A stretch of DNA of 64,000 nucleotides from a bacterium (GCA_003353795.1 PIVY01000005.1:1-64000), one strand, 5' to 3'; counted from the stretch's first letter, positions 54,038-64,000 are shown. Numbers and translations are program-made. Notes: a model not told the origin generated them from the sequence alone.

Positions 54038-57000
54038 CTAGTGGCGGAATGCCGCTGCCGGAACCTCCTGGCGCGTGAAGCCGGGGCCGCTCCATTCGAG
54101 CTTCAGATCCCGTCCGCCGAGGTGCTGGAAGAATTCGACGGTGATGGGGTGGAGGCCGGCCTCCAGGGGCGCGTCGCCCCACAGCGCGCTCGAGCCGTGG
54201 AGGCCGTCGTGGTCGGCCACGAGTTGGTCGCCGATCCAGAGGCGGCTGCCGTCGTCGCTGCTGAGCCAGAAGCGATAGACGCCGCGGGCCGGGGCCTCGA
54301 CGTAGCCGATCATGACGACGCCGATGTCTTCCTCGGGGAGGTCGGCGGGGATGGCGATGGTGGCGCTGACCGACTCCAGTGCCGGCGCGAGTTCGGCCCA
54401 GTCGGGGAGGGCTTGCCAGGCGCCGAGGTAGCTGCGGGTGGCGAGGCCGCCGGTGGTGGTCTGCGCCGTCGTGGCGGGCCAGGGGTCGAGGCGGGTGAAG
54501 GTGGCGGTGCGCGCGGTGGCCTCGGGGAAGGGGCCGCGGGCGATCACGCGGAGCTCGGTGGTCTCGGTGAATGTCAGCGGCGCGCCGTCGTAAGGCGCGG
54601 GGGTGCCGCCGTCGCGAGCGAGTTCGATGCGGGTTCCGCGGTTGGGGCTCGTGACCTGCACGGTCAACGAGTCGACGAAGGCCCGGCGCTCGGCGGCGAT
54701 CGTCACGCTCGGGTAGCGCGGCAGGTCGACCAGTTCGGTGGTGGGCTCCAGCAACGCGGCAGGCTCGACGAGACTGGCGGCCAGGATCACGAGGGCGGGA
54801 TCGTCGGGCAGGGTGATGGCGCGGGAGCGGGCGCCGTCGGATCGCGCCACCACGATGTCCACCACGTAGAAATGGGTGAACACGTAGGGCAGCTTGTTAC
54901 CCGCCGGGCCGTGCCGGTGGGTGACGACCCAGCCGATGTCGTTGCGCGCCGTGTAGGCCGGCACCAGATCGCCGGCCTCGTGGACCGTGTCGTCGCCCAG
55001 GAGGCGGCTGTCCCACTGGCCCAGGTAGTCGAGACCGTCGGGGATCCAGCGCTCGTTCGGAATGCCGAGATCATCGGGAAATGCGGCCTCGCGGCCGCCG
55101 GCCGTCGAGCACATCAGCAGGCGGAGGTGGGAGAGGTCGCTGGCCGGCAACGCGATGGTCTGGCCTTCGCAGCGCACCAGGTTGGCAGCTCCCGATTCGC
55201 GGGGACCCGTGGCGTAGTCCACGCGGTCGCGCCGGATCACCGCCGGCACCAGTTCGCCCGGCAGGCTCATGCCGGTGCCGTCGAGGTCGCCGTCGGTCGG
55301 TTCAGCATGGGTGCTCAGGCCGTCGAGGTTCCAGGGGAGCGCCAGCGTCTGCTGGCGGACGGGCTCGCCCCGACGCGGGGCGGGCGGTGCCGCCAGCTTC
55401 AGCGCGAAGGTCCGGGGCTGGTAGGGGCCGAGATCGCAGACCAGGGCGCCACCGCGCAACTCCACCTCGTCGCTGGCGACGATCTGGACCTCGTCGGCCC
55501 GCAGCTCGCGGAACTCGGTGGCCGGGGCAACGGGTGCGACGATGACTCCCGCGGCGCCTACGCCGGAGGTCTCCTGCAGCCGTATCACCAGCCAGTCGCC
55601 CTCCTCGCTCTTCTTGATGGCGCGCACTGCGGCCCGCGGCTGGTCGGGACCGCTCTCGTCGCCCAGGTTCAGCAGCGAGAGGGTGCGTCCCCAGGCGCCC
55701 TCGTGGCGGCCCACCGAGCGGAAAGCCAGCAGGGGCTGGTTGAGGCGATCGGCCTCGCGCACGGCCGCCGTCCGCCACTCGGGGCCGTGGCCCATCATGC
55801 CGATGGTGACACGATGGCGACCGAGGTCCTGGCTCTTCTGGTCGTCGATCCAGCTCCAGTTGCTGTTGACCGCCGGCGTGTGGATCAATGACAGCCGCAT
55901 GGTACCGGGCGCGGGGAAGTCCCAGCCGTGGCGGCCGTCGTTCATGAGGCTGAGGCCGAACTCGCCCGAGGCATCGCTCAGGTCGACCCAGCGCTGGGCC
56001 GGGACCTCGTAGAGCTTCTCCCGGTTGAGGCCGCGGCGAATGGCGCCCAGTCCGAGATCGTAGGTGGCCTGGGTGTCGTGGGCCGTGGTGAAGAAGGCGG
56101 CCTTGAGGAGCGTGGCCTTGGTGGCCCAGTCGATGTCGAGTTGCCAGTCGAGGCGGTCGCCGGCGACCAGCAGGGTCTGGCGGAAGATCGATCCGGCGGC
56201 CTCGTGCTCGAAGGTGAGACGGGCGGCGTCGGCCCCGGTGACCACCGATGTGGGGATGCCACCGAGCGGGACCTCGGCGTAGGGCGCGGCCATGAGGTCG
56301 TCGTAGTCGATCTCCCAGGCGGCCCAGTTGCGCGGCTCATCGTGGAGCAGTTGCAGACGCGGCGGCGCGGACACGAGTTCATGGCCGGTCTGCTTGTCGA
56401 TCAGGGACTGGGGACCGCCTGCATCCAGGCGCAGACGGTAGCGGTCGGTCTCGAGGATGCCGGTCTCCGGGTTCCAGCCCTGATTCGCCGGGGGTTCGTA
56501 AGGCGCCAGGATCTTGCGGACCTCGTAGACGGCGACGCCGTTGGCCGGGACGGTCGCGACGAAGGCCCAGCGATCGAGGGGGTGGACCTTGCGGTCGGGA
56601 TCCGAGGCCCAGCGGACCAGGGGCATTTCACGGCCCTGCGGATCGAGGACCTGGAAACCGATGTCGACACCCGAGCTGAACGGCGAGGGCTCGCTCCCGT
56701 GAACGGTCACCAGTTCGGTGCGCGGAAAGCCCAGCGGGTTGAAGATCACCAGCGGAGTGCCGTCGAAATCCGTGTCCATCTCCGCGAGCACGCCCTCCAG
56801 CGAACTCTCCAGGACCTGCGCAAACTCCTTCTGACTCAATAACATATCATTCCAGCTGAACATGTACGCTTCGGGAATACTGGTCCCCGTCAGGTCATCG
56901 TGGAACCCGTGCCACAGAAACCGCGTCCAGGCCCGCTCCAGCTCCTCGTGCGGGTAATCTCGCGCGCCCATCCACCAGGCGAGCGTCGCCGCCCGCTCGG

Positions 57001-57964
57001 CCGCGTCGGCCAGCACTTCGCAGCGGCGGTTCCAGCGCTTCATGGCGGCTTGCGACGTGTAGCAGCCGGCGCCGTGGCTGGTCATGACCAGCTCCCCGTC
57101 GTACACCGGCAGCGACGCCACCTGTTCCGGGGTGAGCTCGCGATAGATCTGGTCGGCGCCGGCGGAGACCACCTTCACCGGGCCGTCCGACGCGATGCTC
57201 TTCTCGAGCCACTGCACCGAGCCCTCGGTGGGTGCGCCGCCGGTGTCGCCGGTGCCGTAGTACTTGAAGGCGTACGGCGGGCCGCCGGCCGCGACCGTGC
57301 GCTCGATGGCGGCGATGACCGTGGTGTCGCGGGAGACGTCGGCCTCGAGGTCGCTCACGTAGGCGCCGGGATTCACCGCGGCGATGACCTCGCTGCCGTC
57401 CACGCCGCGCCACCGACCGAGGTCGAAGGGTGTGCCGTAGGCCGAGCCCCAGGACAGCTTCTGGGTGGAGAAGCCGGTGAGCCCCGAGTGCGCCATGATC
57501 GACGGCAGCGCGTATCCGAAGCCGAAGCAGTCGGGCAGAAAGACGTCGACACTGCGCTTGCCGAACTCGCGATCGAACCAGCCGTTGCCGTAGAGCGCGT
57601 GGCGGAAGAGCGCCTCGGGCGAGGGCATGTTCACGTCGACGGCGTCGAGCCACGAACCACACACACGCCAGCGGTCCTGGGCGATGTATTCCTTCATGCG
57701 CTCGTAGCGCTCGGGGTAGTACTCCTTGATGAGCTGGTAGCGGAAGGCGCCCTCGAAGTTGAAGACGTAGTCGGGGTACTGGTCGAGGAGCGCGAAGTTG
57801 TCGTCGAGAGTCTTCAGGAGGTACTCGTCGATGGTGTCCTGGATGGTCCAGCGCCACTGGGTGTCGAGGTGGCTGGTGGCGACGGTGTGGACCGTAGGGG
57901 TGGGGTCGGCGGCGAGGGCCGAGAACGCAATCAACATGGCGAGCACGATCAGGATCGGGCGCAC
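54038..57964 (-). CDS. Secreted GH38 alpha-mannosidase-like protein with C-terminal PA14-type domain
   Basis: VHTVATSHLDTQWRWTIQDTIDEYLLKTL, VDVFLPDCFGFGYALPSIMAHSGLTGFSTQKLSWG; C-term GVYRFWLSSDDGSRLWIGDQLVADHDGLHG..LEAGLHPITVEFFQHLGGRDLKLEWSGPG. Confidence 0.9.
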   Translation of the reverse strand: MRPILIVLAMLIAFSALAADPTPTVHTVATSHLDTQWRWTIQDTIDEYLLKTLDDNFALLDQYPDYVFNFEGAFRYQLIKEYYPERYERMKEYIAQDRWRVCGSWLDAVDVNMPSPEALFRHALYGNGWFDREFGKRSVDVFLPDCFGFGYALPSIMAHSGLTGFSTQKLSWGSAYGTPFDLGRWRGVDGSEVIAAVNPGAYVSDLEADVSRDTTVIAAIERTVAAGGPPYAFKYYGTGDTGGAPTEGSVQWLEKSIASDGPVKVVSAGADQIYRELTPEQVASLPVYDGELVMTSHGAGCYTSQAAMKRWNRRCEVLADAAERAATLAWWMGARDYPHEELERAWTRFLWHGFHDDLTGTSIPEAYMFSWNDMLLSQKEFAQVLESSLEGVLAEMDTDFDGTPLVIFNPLGFPRTELVTVHGSEPSPFSSGVDIGFQVLDPQGREMPLVRWASDPDRKVHPLDRWAFVATVPANGVAVYEVRKILAPYEPPANQGWNPETGILETDRYRLRLDAGGPQSLIDKQTGHELVSAPPRLQLLHDEPRNWAAWEIDYDDLMAAPYAEVPLGGIPTSVVTGADAARLTFEHEAAGSIFRQTLLVAGDRLDWQLDIDWATKATLLKAAFFTTAHDTQATYDLGLGAIRRGLNREKLYEVPAQRWVDLSDASGEFGLSLMNDGRHGWDFPAPGTMRLSLIHTPAVNSNWSWIDDQKSQDLGRHRVTIGMMGHGPEWRTAAVREADRLNQPLLAFRSVGRHEGAWGRTLSLLNLGDESGPDQPRAAVRAIKKSEEGDWLVIRLQETSGVGAAGVIVAPVAPATEFRELRADEVQIVASDEVELRGGALVCDLGPYQPRTFALKLAAPPAPRRGEPVRQQTLALPWNLDGLSTHAEPTDGDLDGTGMSLPGELVPAVIRRDRVDYATGPRESGAANLVRCEGQTIALPASDLSHLRLLMCSTAGGREAAFPDDLGIPNERWIPDGLDYLGQWDSRLLGDDTVHEAGDLVPAYTARNDIGWVVTHRHGPAGNKLPYVFTHFYVVDIVVARSDGARSRAITLPDDPALVILAASLVEPAALLEPTTELVDLPRYPSVTIAAERRAFVDSLTVQVTSPNRGTRIELARDGGTPAPYDGAPLTFTETTELRVIARGPFPEATARTATFTRLDPWPATTAQTTTGGLATRSYLGAWQALPDWAELAPALESVSATIAIPADLPEEDIGVVMIGYVEAPARGVYRFWLSSDDGSRLWIGDQLVADHDGLHGSSALWGDAPLEAGLHPITVEFFQHLGGRDLKLEWSGPGFTRQEVPAAAFRH

Positions 57965-58025
57965 GGGGAGACCTCCGGGACATCGACGACGGCGTCCGGG
58001 GGGATCCCGGACGAGCCCGGAGAGT

Positions 58026-61000
58026 CTACTTCACGAGGGCCAGCTTGTGGACCATGACTTCGCCGGCAGCGCGAGTCTCGGAAAAGTACACACCCGAGGC
58101 CACGGCAGCGCCGCGGTTGTCGGTGCCGTTCCACTCGATCTCGTGATGGCCGGCGGCCAGGCGCTCGTCGACCAGGGTGCGGACGAGGGCGCCGCGGAGG
58201 TCGTAGATCTTGAGGGTGGCGACGCCCGCTCGCGGCAGATCGAGGGCGATGGTGGTGACGGGATTGAAGGGGTTGGGGTAGTGGGTGACGCGGAGGGGGG
58301 CGTCGGGGGTTGCGGCCACCGGGGATGGCAGGTTGATGTCAAAGAACCGCAGGACATCGCCGAGGACGGCGGCGCGGGCGGGTAGGGGATTGCCATGGGG
58401 TGGAGTCCAGCCTGGCGCGGCGTGGACGGACATCAAGTCATAGGGGAGCATCACGACGTCGGCGTTCTGGTCATGACGGTGATGGTAGATCGCCGCGGCA
58501 TAGGGATACGCATCCGGGTTGCCCCCGGGATCGCTGAACGTGGCGAGGCGGAAAGAGGAAAGGCCCGCGACGATCGCGTCGACACGCGTGTAGAGGGGGC
58601 AGCGGATGACGGCGTTCCATGCGTCGATGGTCTCGAAGATTCCGTTTCCGGCCACGGTGACCACGCGCGGGGCGGTTTGATTGCTGATCAATGGCGCCAG
58701 GGTGGGGTCGATGAGTTGCACGTCGAAGTAGTCGCTGACGAATGCCGCCTTGAGCTGGCTGTCATCAAGGTTGGAGCTCACGAGATTGGCGCCGACCATG
58801 AGTGCGCTCTTGCCCCCGCTGGCGAACCACGCGCTCAGTAGCTGGATGTCCTCCGACATGCCGTGAGAAGCGGTGCCATCTCCCAGCACGTCGTAGGTCC
58901 TGATCCCCGAGGAGTAAAGCAGGACGTCGTATTCGTCGATGACAGCGGCCGTGGCGCGGCCGCCCAGGCCCTGGCCAACAGAGGCGGTGGCTGCGGTGCT
59001 CATGTACATGTCATAGCCCGTCCCCGCTTCGAGTCCGCAGTGGCGCAGGGCATGGTGCCATGCGCTCTTCCCATCGCCGGCGCCGAAATCGTTCCAGAAG
59101 AGGATCCGTGGCTGGTCTCCCGGGGTCGCCGAGAACATCGTGGGCAAGGCTCGCACGACGAAGTTGCTGTCGTAGCGGAGGTCGGGTACGAAGCTGGCGA
59201 AGCCGGCGGTGTCAGGAGGAAGGATGGTCACGCCGACGTTGCCGTTCCGGTCGTCCCGGACCTCGATGAAGTAATGGATCACGTCGCCGGGGTAGAAGAA
59301 ACCCTCGTCGGGAAGATCGACCTCGAAGCGCGTCCAGCCGATGGGATTGCCCAACCAGTAGGTGGTGTCGGCGTCGACCACACCATCGATGATGTTGCCG
59401 CCCTGGGTAAACCCCGGTGGCAGCGTGCGCACGGCGTCAAAGAGCGGATTGGCCGACATTCGTACGAACACGCGGGGCGGGTCCACGATCTGCGAACCGC
59501 TTCGCGCGGTGGCCACATCGAAGACGATGGAGTCGCCCGGGTTGTTGAACATGTCGTCCTGCTGGCTGATGTTCCTGGCCATGTCGAAGCGCACCGAGTT
59601 GTTGGCGAGGTCCGTGTAGTCGAGGACGCCGGCTGCCGGGAAGTTGTCGTTGGCCAGATGGAACTCCAGGATCTCCACGTGAGGACCGGCGTAGGGCCAC
59701 GCCGTCACGGCAAAATTGTCGAGATACGGAGCGGGCGTTCCGTCCTCGCCGACCCAGCCCCAGTACCAACCGTATTCGACGACCCAGAGCGCGACCTGGA
59801 CCTGGACGGGATCTGGCTCGAGGTATCGGGCCAGGTCTACCTCTGCTCGCCAGTAGTCGGGCCCGCCGTAGCGCACTAAGCGGTCGGACTTCCACGGTTG
59901 GATTTCGATGGGTTGGCCGACAGGATCTGCAGTGCTTCGCACTTGCATTTGAAAAAAGACACCTGGCCACGTGTCCATGTCGCCGAGTTCTTCGTGCCGA
60001 TAGATATCGCATGTGGACCGTCCGGCATCGCAGCCCTCGGGCCAGTCGAGTACGGGGCTCATGACCAGGTTCGACAGGTAACGATCCGGTCCGGCGAGCC
60101 CACCGGTGTTGTTGACGATGTAGCCGCCGGGGCCGTAGCACCAGGTGATGCAGGGGGTGCCGCCGGTGCCAGGCACCACAATGCCATCGTCGATGAAGGC
60201 CACCTGGGTGGAGTAATTGCTGCGGCACGGATCGAGATCCTGAAGGTTGGTGTAGAGCGCTGCGAAGTCGCCGACGCTCGGCTCGAAAACGTGGTGCCAG
60301 TGGTTGCTGATCTGGTCCTCGAAATCCTCGAAGTCGATGAGTTCGCCGTCGACGCTGACCGAGACATCGTCGTACTGGCAGGCGCCATCCGTGTCCCAAA
60401 GCCCATCCTGGTCGGACCAGGCATCGTCGGACTCGAATCGGACGCGTAGTTGGATCTCGTTGCCGTCGATGCCGACGTAGTCGCCAGGCTGATGTGTCAT
60501 GGTCTCATTGAGCGTGTGTACTCCAGTTCCATCGAACACCTGCAAGTCTTGCCATGTGCCGCCGCGATTGACCTGCACGTAGGTGGCGTCGTATCCGGGC
60601 TCCGAGTCGATGCGGAGAGTGCCGGTCCAGGTCACCGTGGAGGAGGATGCGGGTTCGGTCACGATCTGGGTGAACACCAGATTCTGAATCCAGTTGTTTC
60701 CGTACCCCGGATCGCCATCGGCGAAGTACGTGCCACACCACATGGCGTACTGGCCGCTGGGGGCCATGAATTCGCTCACATTCCAGTAAACGTTGGGGTC
60801 GTCCGTCAAGTCCACGTGGGTCCAGCCATTCCACGATGGGATTCCCGCGGCGTCTTCAAAGCGACCGTCGTGCCGGCCGGGGCCGCCGAGTACGTAGACG
60901 GTGTCGACCTCGGTCCGGGTACCGACAACCGCGCCGTAGATCACGTGCTCGTAGGGGCGGGGCCGCGGAGGACGCCGATCGGCGGCGAAGACGGTGGCGG

Positions 61001-61043
61001 CGAGCAACAGGACGAGCGCAGGCGCGACGAGCAGCCGGGGCAT
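58026..61043 (-). CDS. Large secreted protein with FlgD-like/T9SS-like sorting domain (paralog of flanking genes)
   Basis: Signal peptide MPRLLVAPALVLLLAATVFA; GTGGTPCITWCYGPGGYIVNNTGGLAGP; C-term YPNPFNPVTTIALDLPRAGVATLKIYDLRGALVRTLVDERL. Confidence 0.88.
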   Translation of the reverse strand: MPRLLVAPALVLLLAATVFAADRRPPRPRPYEHVIYGAVVGTRTEVDTVYVLGGPGRHDGRFEDAAGIPSWNGWTHVDLTDDPNVYWNVSEFMAPSGQYAMWCGTYFADGDPGYGNNWIQNLVFTQIVTEPASSSTVTWTGTLRIDSEPGYDATYVQVNRGGTWQDLQVFDGTGVHTLNETMTHQPGDYVGIDGNEIQLRVRFESDDAWSDQDGLWDTDGACQYDDVSVSVDGELIDFEDFEDQISNHWHHVFEPSVGDFAALYTNLQDLDPCRSNYSTQVAFIDDGIVVPGTGGTPCITWCYGPGGYIVNNTGGLAGPDRYLSNLVMSPVLDWPEGCDAGRSTCDIYRHEELGDMDTWPGVFFQMQVRSTADPVGQPIEIQPWKSDRLVRYGGPDYWRAEVDLARYLEPDPVQVQVALWVVEYGWYWGWVGEDGTPAPYLDNFAVTAWPYAGPHVEILEFHLANDNFPAAGVLDYTDLANNSVRFDMARNISQQDDMFNNPGDSIVFDVATARSGSQIVDPPRVFVRMSANPLFDAVRTLPPGFTQGGNIIDGVVDADTTYWLGNPIGWTRFEVDLPDEGFFYPGDVIHYFIEVRDDRNGNVGVTILPPDTAGFASFVPDLRYDSNFVVRALPTMFSATPGDQPRILFWNDFGAGDGKSAWHHALRHCGLEAGTGYDMYMSTAATASVGQGLGGRATAAVIDEYDVLLYSSGIRTYDVLGDGTASHGMSEDIQLLSAWFASGGKSALMVGANLVSSNLDDSQLKAAFVSDYFDVQLIDPTLAPLISNQTAPRVVTVAGNGIFETIDAWNAVIRCPLYTRVDAIVAGLSSFRLATFSDPGGNPDAYPYAAAIYHHRHDQNADVVMLPYDLMSVHAAPGWTPPHGNPLPARAAVLGDVLRFFDINLPSPVAATPDAPLRVTHYPNPFNPVTTIALDLPRAGVATLKIYDLRGALVRTLVDERLAAGHHEIEWNGTDNRGAAVASGVYFSETRAAGEVMVHKLALVK

Positions 61044-61149
61044 GGCGACCTCCCCATGGGGTGAGCCGGTACCGCGGATCCCGGCCGCGGCGTTATCCTG
61101 GAAATACCCAGGACTCCGGCCAAGGTTGGTCTATCGGAACGAGAGCACA

Positions 61150-61184
61150 CCGGTTGCCGTGCCCTCCGAGGACACGGCAACCGG
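61150..61184. terminator. 12-bp perfect hairpin ccggttgccgtg-N11-cacggcaaccgg
   Basis: Downstream of the minus-strand gene ending at 61209. Confidence 0.65.
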
Positions 61185-61208
61185 ATCATTCATGGCATAT
61201 CAATCGAA

Positions 61209-64000
61209 CTATCTGACCAGGGCCATCTTCTGAACGCGCACCTCGTTGCCGGCGTGCGTCTCGGAAAAGTACACCCCCGAGGCCACGGCGGCGCCGCGGT
61301 CGTCGGTGCCGTTCCACGGGATCTCGTGGCGGCCGGTGGCGAGCCGTTCGTCGAGCAGGGTACGCACGAGGGCGCCGCGCAGATCGTAGATCCGCAGCCT
61401 GACGTCGGCTGCGTGCGGGAGATCGAGCGCGATAGTGGTCGTCGGGTTGAAGGGGTTGGGATACTGGCTCACCTGCAGCATCGCGTCGGGCGTTACGCCT
61501 GGGGGCGGAGGCGGCTCGACACCGAAGAACGCGAGGTAATCGTGCAGCAACACTGCGCGCGCCGACACGTTGCCGTAGCCGTGGGGTGGAAACCAGCCCT
61601 GGTCTGCGTAGACGAACGTGAGATCGTAGGGCAATAGCGCCACGGTGCCATTGGTCGTGGCTTCGTTGTGAAGACTGGCCGCGGCGTACTCGTAGACGTC
61701 GCCGTTGCCCGCTGGGTCGGTGAACTCCGCAAGCCACCACGTATCGCCATGGGCCGTCACCGCATCGAACTGATTGACTCCCGGGCAGCCGCCGTAGGGG
61801 ACCCAGCGATCGATCGTGGCGATGACGCCGTTGCTCGGGAAGGCACGCACCAGTGGCGTCGTCTGGAAGCCGATGTAATGCAGGATCTCGCGACTGACGA
61901 CGTCGACACCCACGCGATCGGCCAGGAACTGCGTCCCGGCGGCACTCCAGTACGAGAGCTCGCTCGCCACGTTGTCGCCGGTGAGCAGTAGGCTCTTGCC
62001 GCCGAGGTCCAGCCAGTCCGCGAGCAGGCCGATGTCATCGGAGGGGTCGATCTGGAAGTCGCCGTCGCCCAGGAGGAACCGGGTCTGAACGCCCGACGTG
62101 TAGATGACGGCGTCGTAGTGCGCGAGTTGCTCGGGCGTGGCACGGCCTCCGAGTCCGTTGCCGGCGGCCGACGAGGGAGAGCGGGTCGTGAAGATGTCGT
62201 AGTTCCCGGCCTCCTTGTAGCGGAGGCTGTTGAACATGTGGCGCCACTCGTCGTGCGCCGCGGGGTCGCCCTGGTCGTCCCAGACCAGGACATCGGGCTG
62301 ATCGCCGTTGTTGTTGGATTCCACGGTGGGCAGCGCGCGGACGATGAACAGATTGTCGTACAGGTCGAGATCAGGATAGCGGTCGAAGCTCGCGTAGCCC
62401 GTGGTGTCGGCGGGGAGCAGGCTCACGCCGATGTTCCCGAGCGCGTTGTCTTTGGCCTCGACGTAGTAGTGGATCACGTCGCCGGGGTAGAAGAACCCCT
62501 CGTCCGGCAAGTCGCACGACCAGCGGTTTTCGACAAAGCCGCCCGTGCCGTTGAACACCGAGTCGGCGTCGACCCAGCCCGTCACCATGTCGTGGTAGGT
62601 GTCCTGCTGCAGCGTGAAGTTCGCCGGCAGGACGCGGACGTCACGGAACACCCGGTTGGCCCGCATGCGCACGTGCACCCTGGGCGGACCTTCGAGGACG
62701 GCGCCGCTGCGGATGGTGCTCGCGTCGAAGACCAGCGAATCGCCGGGGTCGTTGCGCAGGTGCTCGGGCGGACTGACGTTGGCGGCCATATCCAGGCGCA
62801 CCGAGTTGCCGGCGAGATTGGTCAGGTCCAACTGGCCTCTGGCGGGGAAGCCGTCGTTGTAGAGGTCGACCTCGCGGGCGCTGATGCTCGGACCCGCCAC
62901 GGAGTAGGCGACGACCCGCACGTTGTCGAAGTAGGGGGCGGGGGTGCCGTCGGCGCCGTTCCAGGCGTCGTAGGCGAGTTCCGCCACGCGCAGCGCCACC
63001 TGAACGTGGGTGACACCGGGTTCGAGCAGGTTGGTTAGGGTTTCGCGCCGGACGCGGTAGCCCGGGCCGCCGTAGTACACGTAGTCGCGGCTCTTCCACA
63101 TCGCGGCGTCGAGATCGGCCGGATCACCGGTGTCCACGGAGCGGACGTACCACATGTAGAAGATGCCCGGCGAGTTGGGTGCGAGTGTTTCGTGCTCGTA
63201 GACCTCGAACTCCAGGTAGGCCGCGTCGGCGAGGGCCGGCCAGTCCAGGGCCGGACTGATGACGTAGTTGTCGAGCTCGCGGTCGGAGCCGGCCAGGCCG
63301 CCCGAGTGGTTCACGATGTAGCCGCCGGGGCCGTAGCACCACGTGATGCACCAGGTGCCGCCGGTGCCGGGCACCACGAAGCCGTCGTCCACGAAGGCCA
63401 CCTGCTGGGTGTAATTGTCGTGGCAGTAGTCCACGTCTGACAAGTACGACCAGATGTGCGCGTAATCGCCCACGCCGACCTCGGCGATGGGCAGCCAGCG
63501 GTCGCTCGTCTGATCCTCGAAGTCCTCGAAGTCGACCACCACGCCGTCCACGGTCACCTCGACGTCGTCGTACTGGCAGGCGCCGTCGGTGTCCCAGAGT
63601 TGATCTTCGTCGGACCAGACGTAGTCACTCTCCAGGCGGACCCGGAGCTGGATCCGGTCCTGACCGGCGCCCGTGTAGTGCGCGGGCTCGAAGACGATGG
63701 TCTCGTCGACGTCGACGACATGCACGCCGTCGTAGGAGTGGAGCGTTTCCCAGACGCCGCCGCGATTGACCTGGAGGAAGACGAAGTCGTAGATGGGCTC
63801 GACGTCGACTCGCAAGCGCGCCTGCCAGCGGACCGTGGCCGCAACGGCGTTGTCGGCAACGGTGTGCTCGAACAGTAGGCTCTTGTACCAGTCGTTACCG
63901 TAGCCGTGGTCGCCGTTCGGGAAGACCGTTCCGCACCACATGGAGTACGAACCGTTCTGGGCCTGGAAGTCACTCACCTGCCAGCGCGGATCGGGATCGG
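61209..64000 (-). CDS. Large secreted protein with FlgD-like/T9SS-like sorting domain; 5' end beyond window
   Basis: GTGGTWCITWCYGPGGYIVNHSGGLAGS; C-term YPNPFNPTTTIALDLPHAADVRLRIYDLRGALVRTLLDERL; ORF runs to the window edge. Confidence 0.87.
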   Translation of the reverse strand, partial: DPDPRWQVSDFQAQNGSYSMWCGTVFPNGDHGYGNDWYKSLLFEHTVADNAVAATVRWQARLRVDVEPIYDFVFLQVNRGGVWETLHSYDGVHVVDVDETIVFEPAHYTGAGQDRIQLRVRLESDYVWSDEDQLWDTDGACQYDDVEVTVDGVVVDFEDFEDQTSDRWLPIAEVGVGDYAHIWSYLSDVDYCHDNYTQQVAFVDDGFVVPGTGGTWCITWCYGPGGYIVNHSGGLAGSDRELDNYVISPALDWPALADAAYLEFEVYEHETLAPNSPGIFYMWYVRSVDTGDPADLDAAMWKSRDYVYYGGPGYRVRRETLTNLLEPGVTHVQVALRVAELAYDAWNGADGTPAPYFDNVRVVAYSVAGPSISAREVDLYNDGFPARGQLDLTNLAGNSVRLDMAANVSPPEHLRNDPGDSLVFDASTIRSGAVLEGPPRVHVRMRANRVFRDVRVLPANFTLQQDTYHDMVTGWVDADSVFNGTGGFVENRWSCDLPDEGFFYPGDVIHYYVEAKDNALGNIGVSLLPADTTGYASFDRYPDLDLYDNLFIVRALPTVESNNNGDQPDVLVWDDQGDPAAHDEWRHMFNSLRYKEAGNYDIFTTRSPSSAAGNGLGGRATPEQLAHYDAVIYTSGVQTRFLLGDGDFQIDPSDDIGLLADWLDLGGKSLLLTGDNVASELSYWSAAGTQFLADRVGVDVVSREILHYIGFQTTPLVRAFPSNGVIATIDRWVPYGGCPGVNQFDAVTAHGDTWWLAEFTDPAGNGDVYEYAAASLHNEATTNGTVALLPYDLTFVYADQGWFPPHGYGNVSARAVLLHDYLAFFGVEPPPPPGVTPDAMLQVSQYPNPFNPTTTIALDLPHAADVRLRIYDLRGALVRTLLDERLATGRHEIPWNGTDDRGAAVASGVYFSETHAGNEVRVQKMALVR

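Noticed and set aside
1-64000. CRISPR array, tRNA or rRNA genes
   Set aside because: No regularly spaced direct repeats, tRNA T-loop-like GGTTCGANTCC contexts, or rRNA segments were noticed on reading; a tRNAscan/CRISPR search would be needed for certainty.

Overview
This is a 64 kb, high-GC bacterial chromosomal window. The protein set suggests a Krumholzibacteriota/Eisenbacteria-like FCB-group lineage, but this is inferred from protein style only. I recognise about 37 genuine protein-coding genes. I found no rRNA, tRNA, CRISPR array, phage or intact transposase. Main themes: (1) at least seven secreted proteins ending in the same FlgD-like/T9SS-like C-terminal sorting domain (..PNPFNP..W.GRD..G..V.SGVY...), including three paralogous giant proteins, two of them in tandem and two cut by the window edges; (2) many envelope or extracellular hydrolases (two S8 subtilases, C69 dipeptidase, tricorn-type peptidase, NfeD-type peptidase, patatin-barrel protein, GH38 mannosidase); (3) electron-transfer genes: a 19-CxxCH cytochrome c fused to a b-type membrane domain, plus a tetraheme cytochrome; (4) two ECF sigma loci, one in an operon with two HEAT-repeat proteins; (5) chemotaxis-type receptors, including a soluble MCP-hemerythrin; (6) the most interesting locus, about 48.9-54.0 kb: a BlaI-family repressor, a BlaR1-like M56 metallopeptidase whose C-terminal region is ankyrin repeats, a 6-bladed beta-propeller protein, and an ankyrin/metallo-beta-lactamase-fold fusion. 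Both promoter regions of that locus carry an identical 11-bp TTTTACCGGTA motif placed at -35/-10 elements, so it looks like a self-contained BlaI/BlaR-type signalling circuit with an unusual ankyrin sensor. Two MITE-like inverted-repeat elements and several strong terminator hairpins are also visible. No database search was run; all family calls are by eye.
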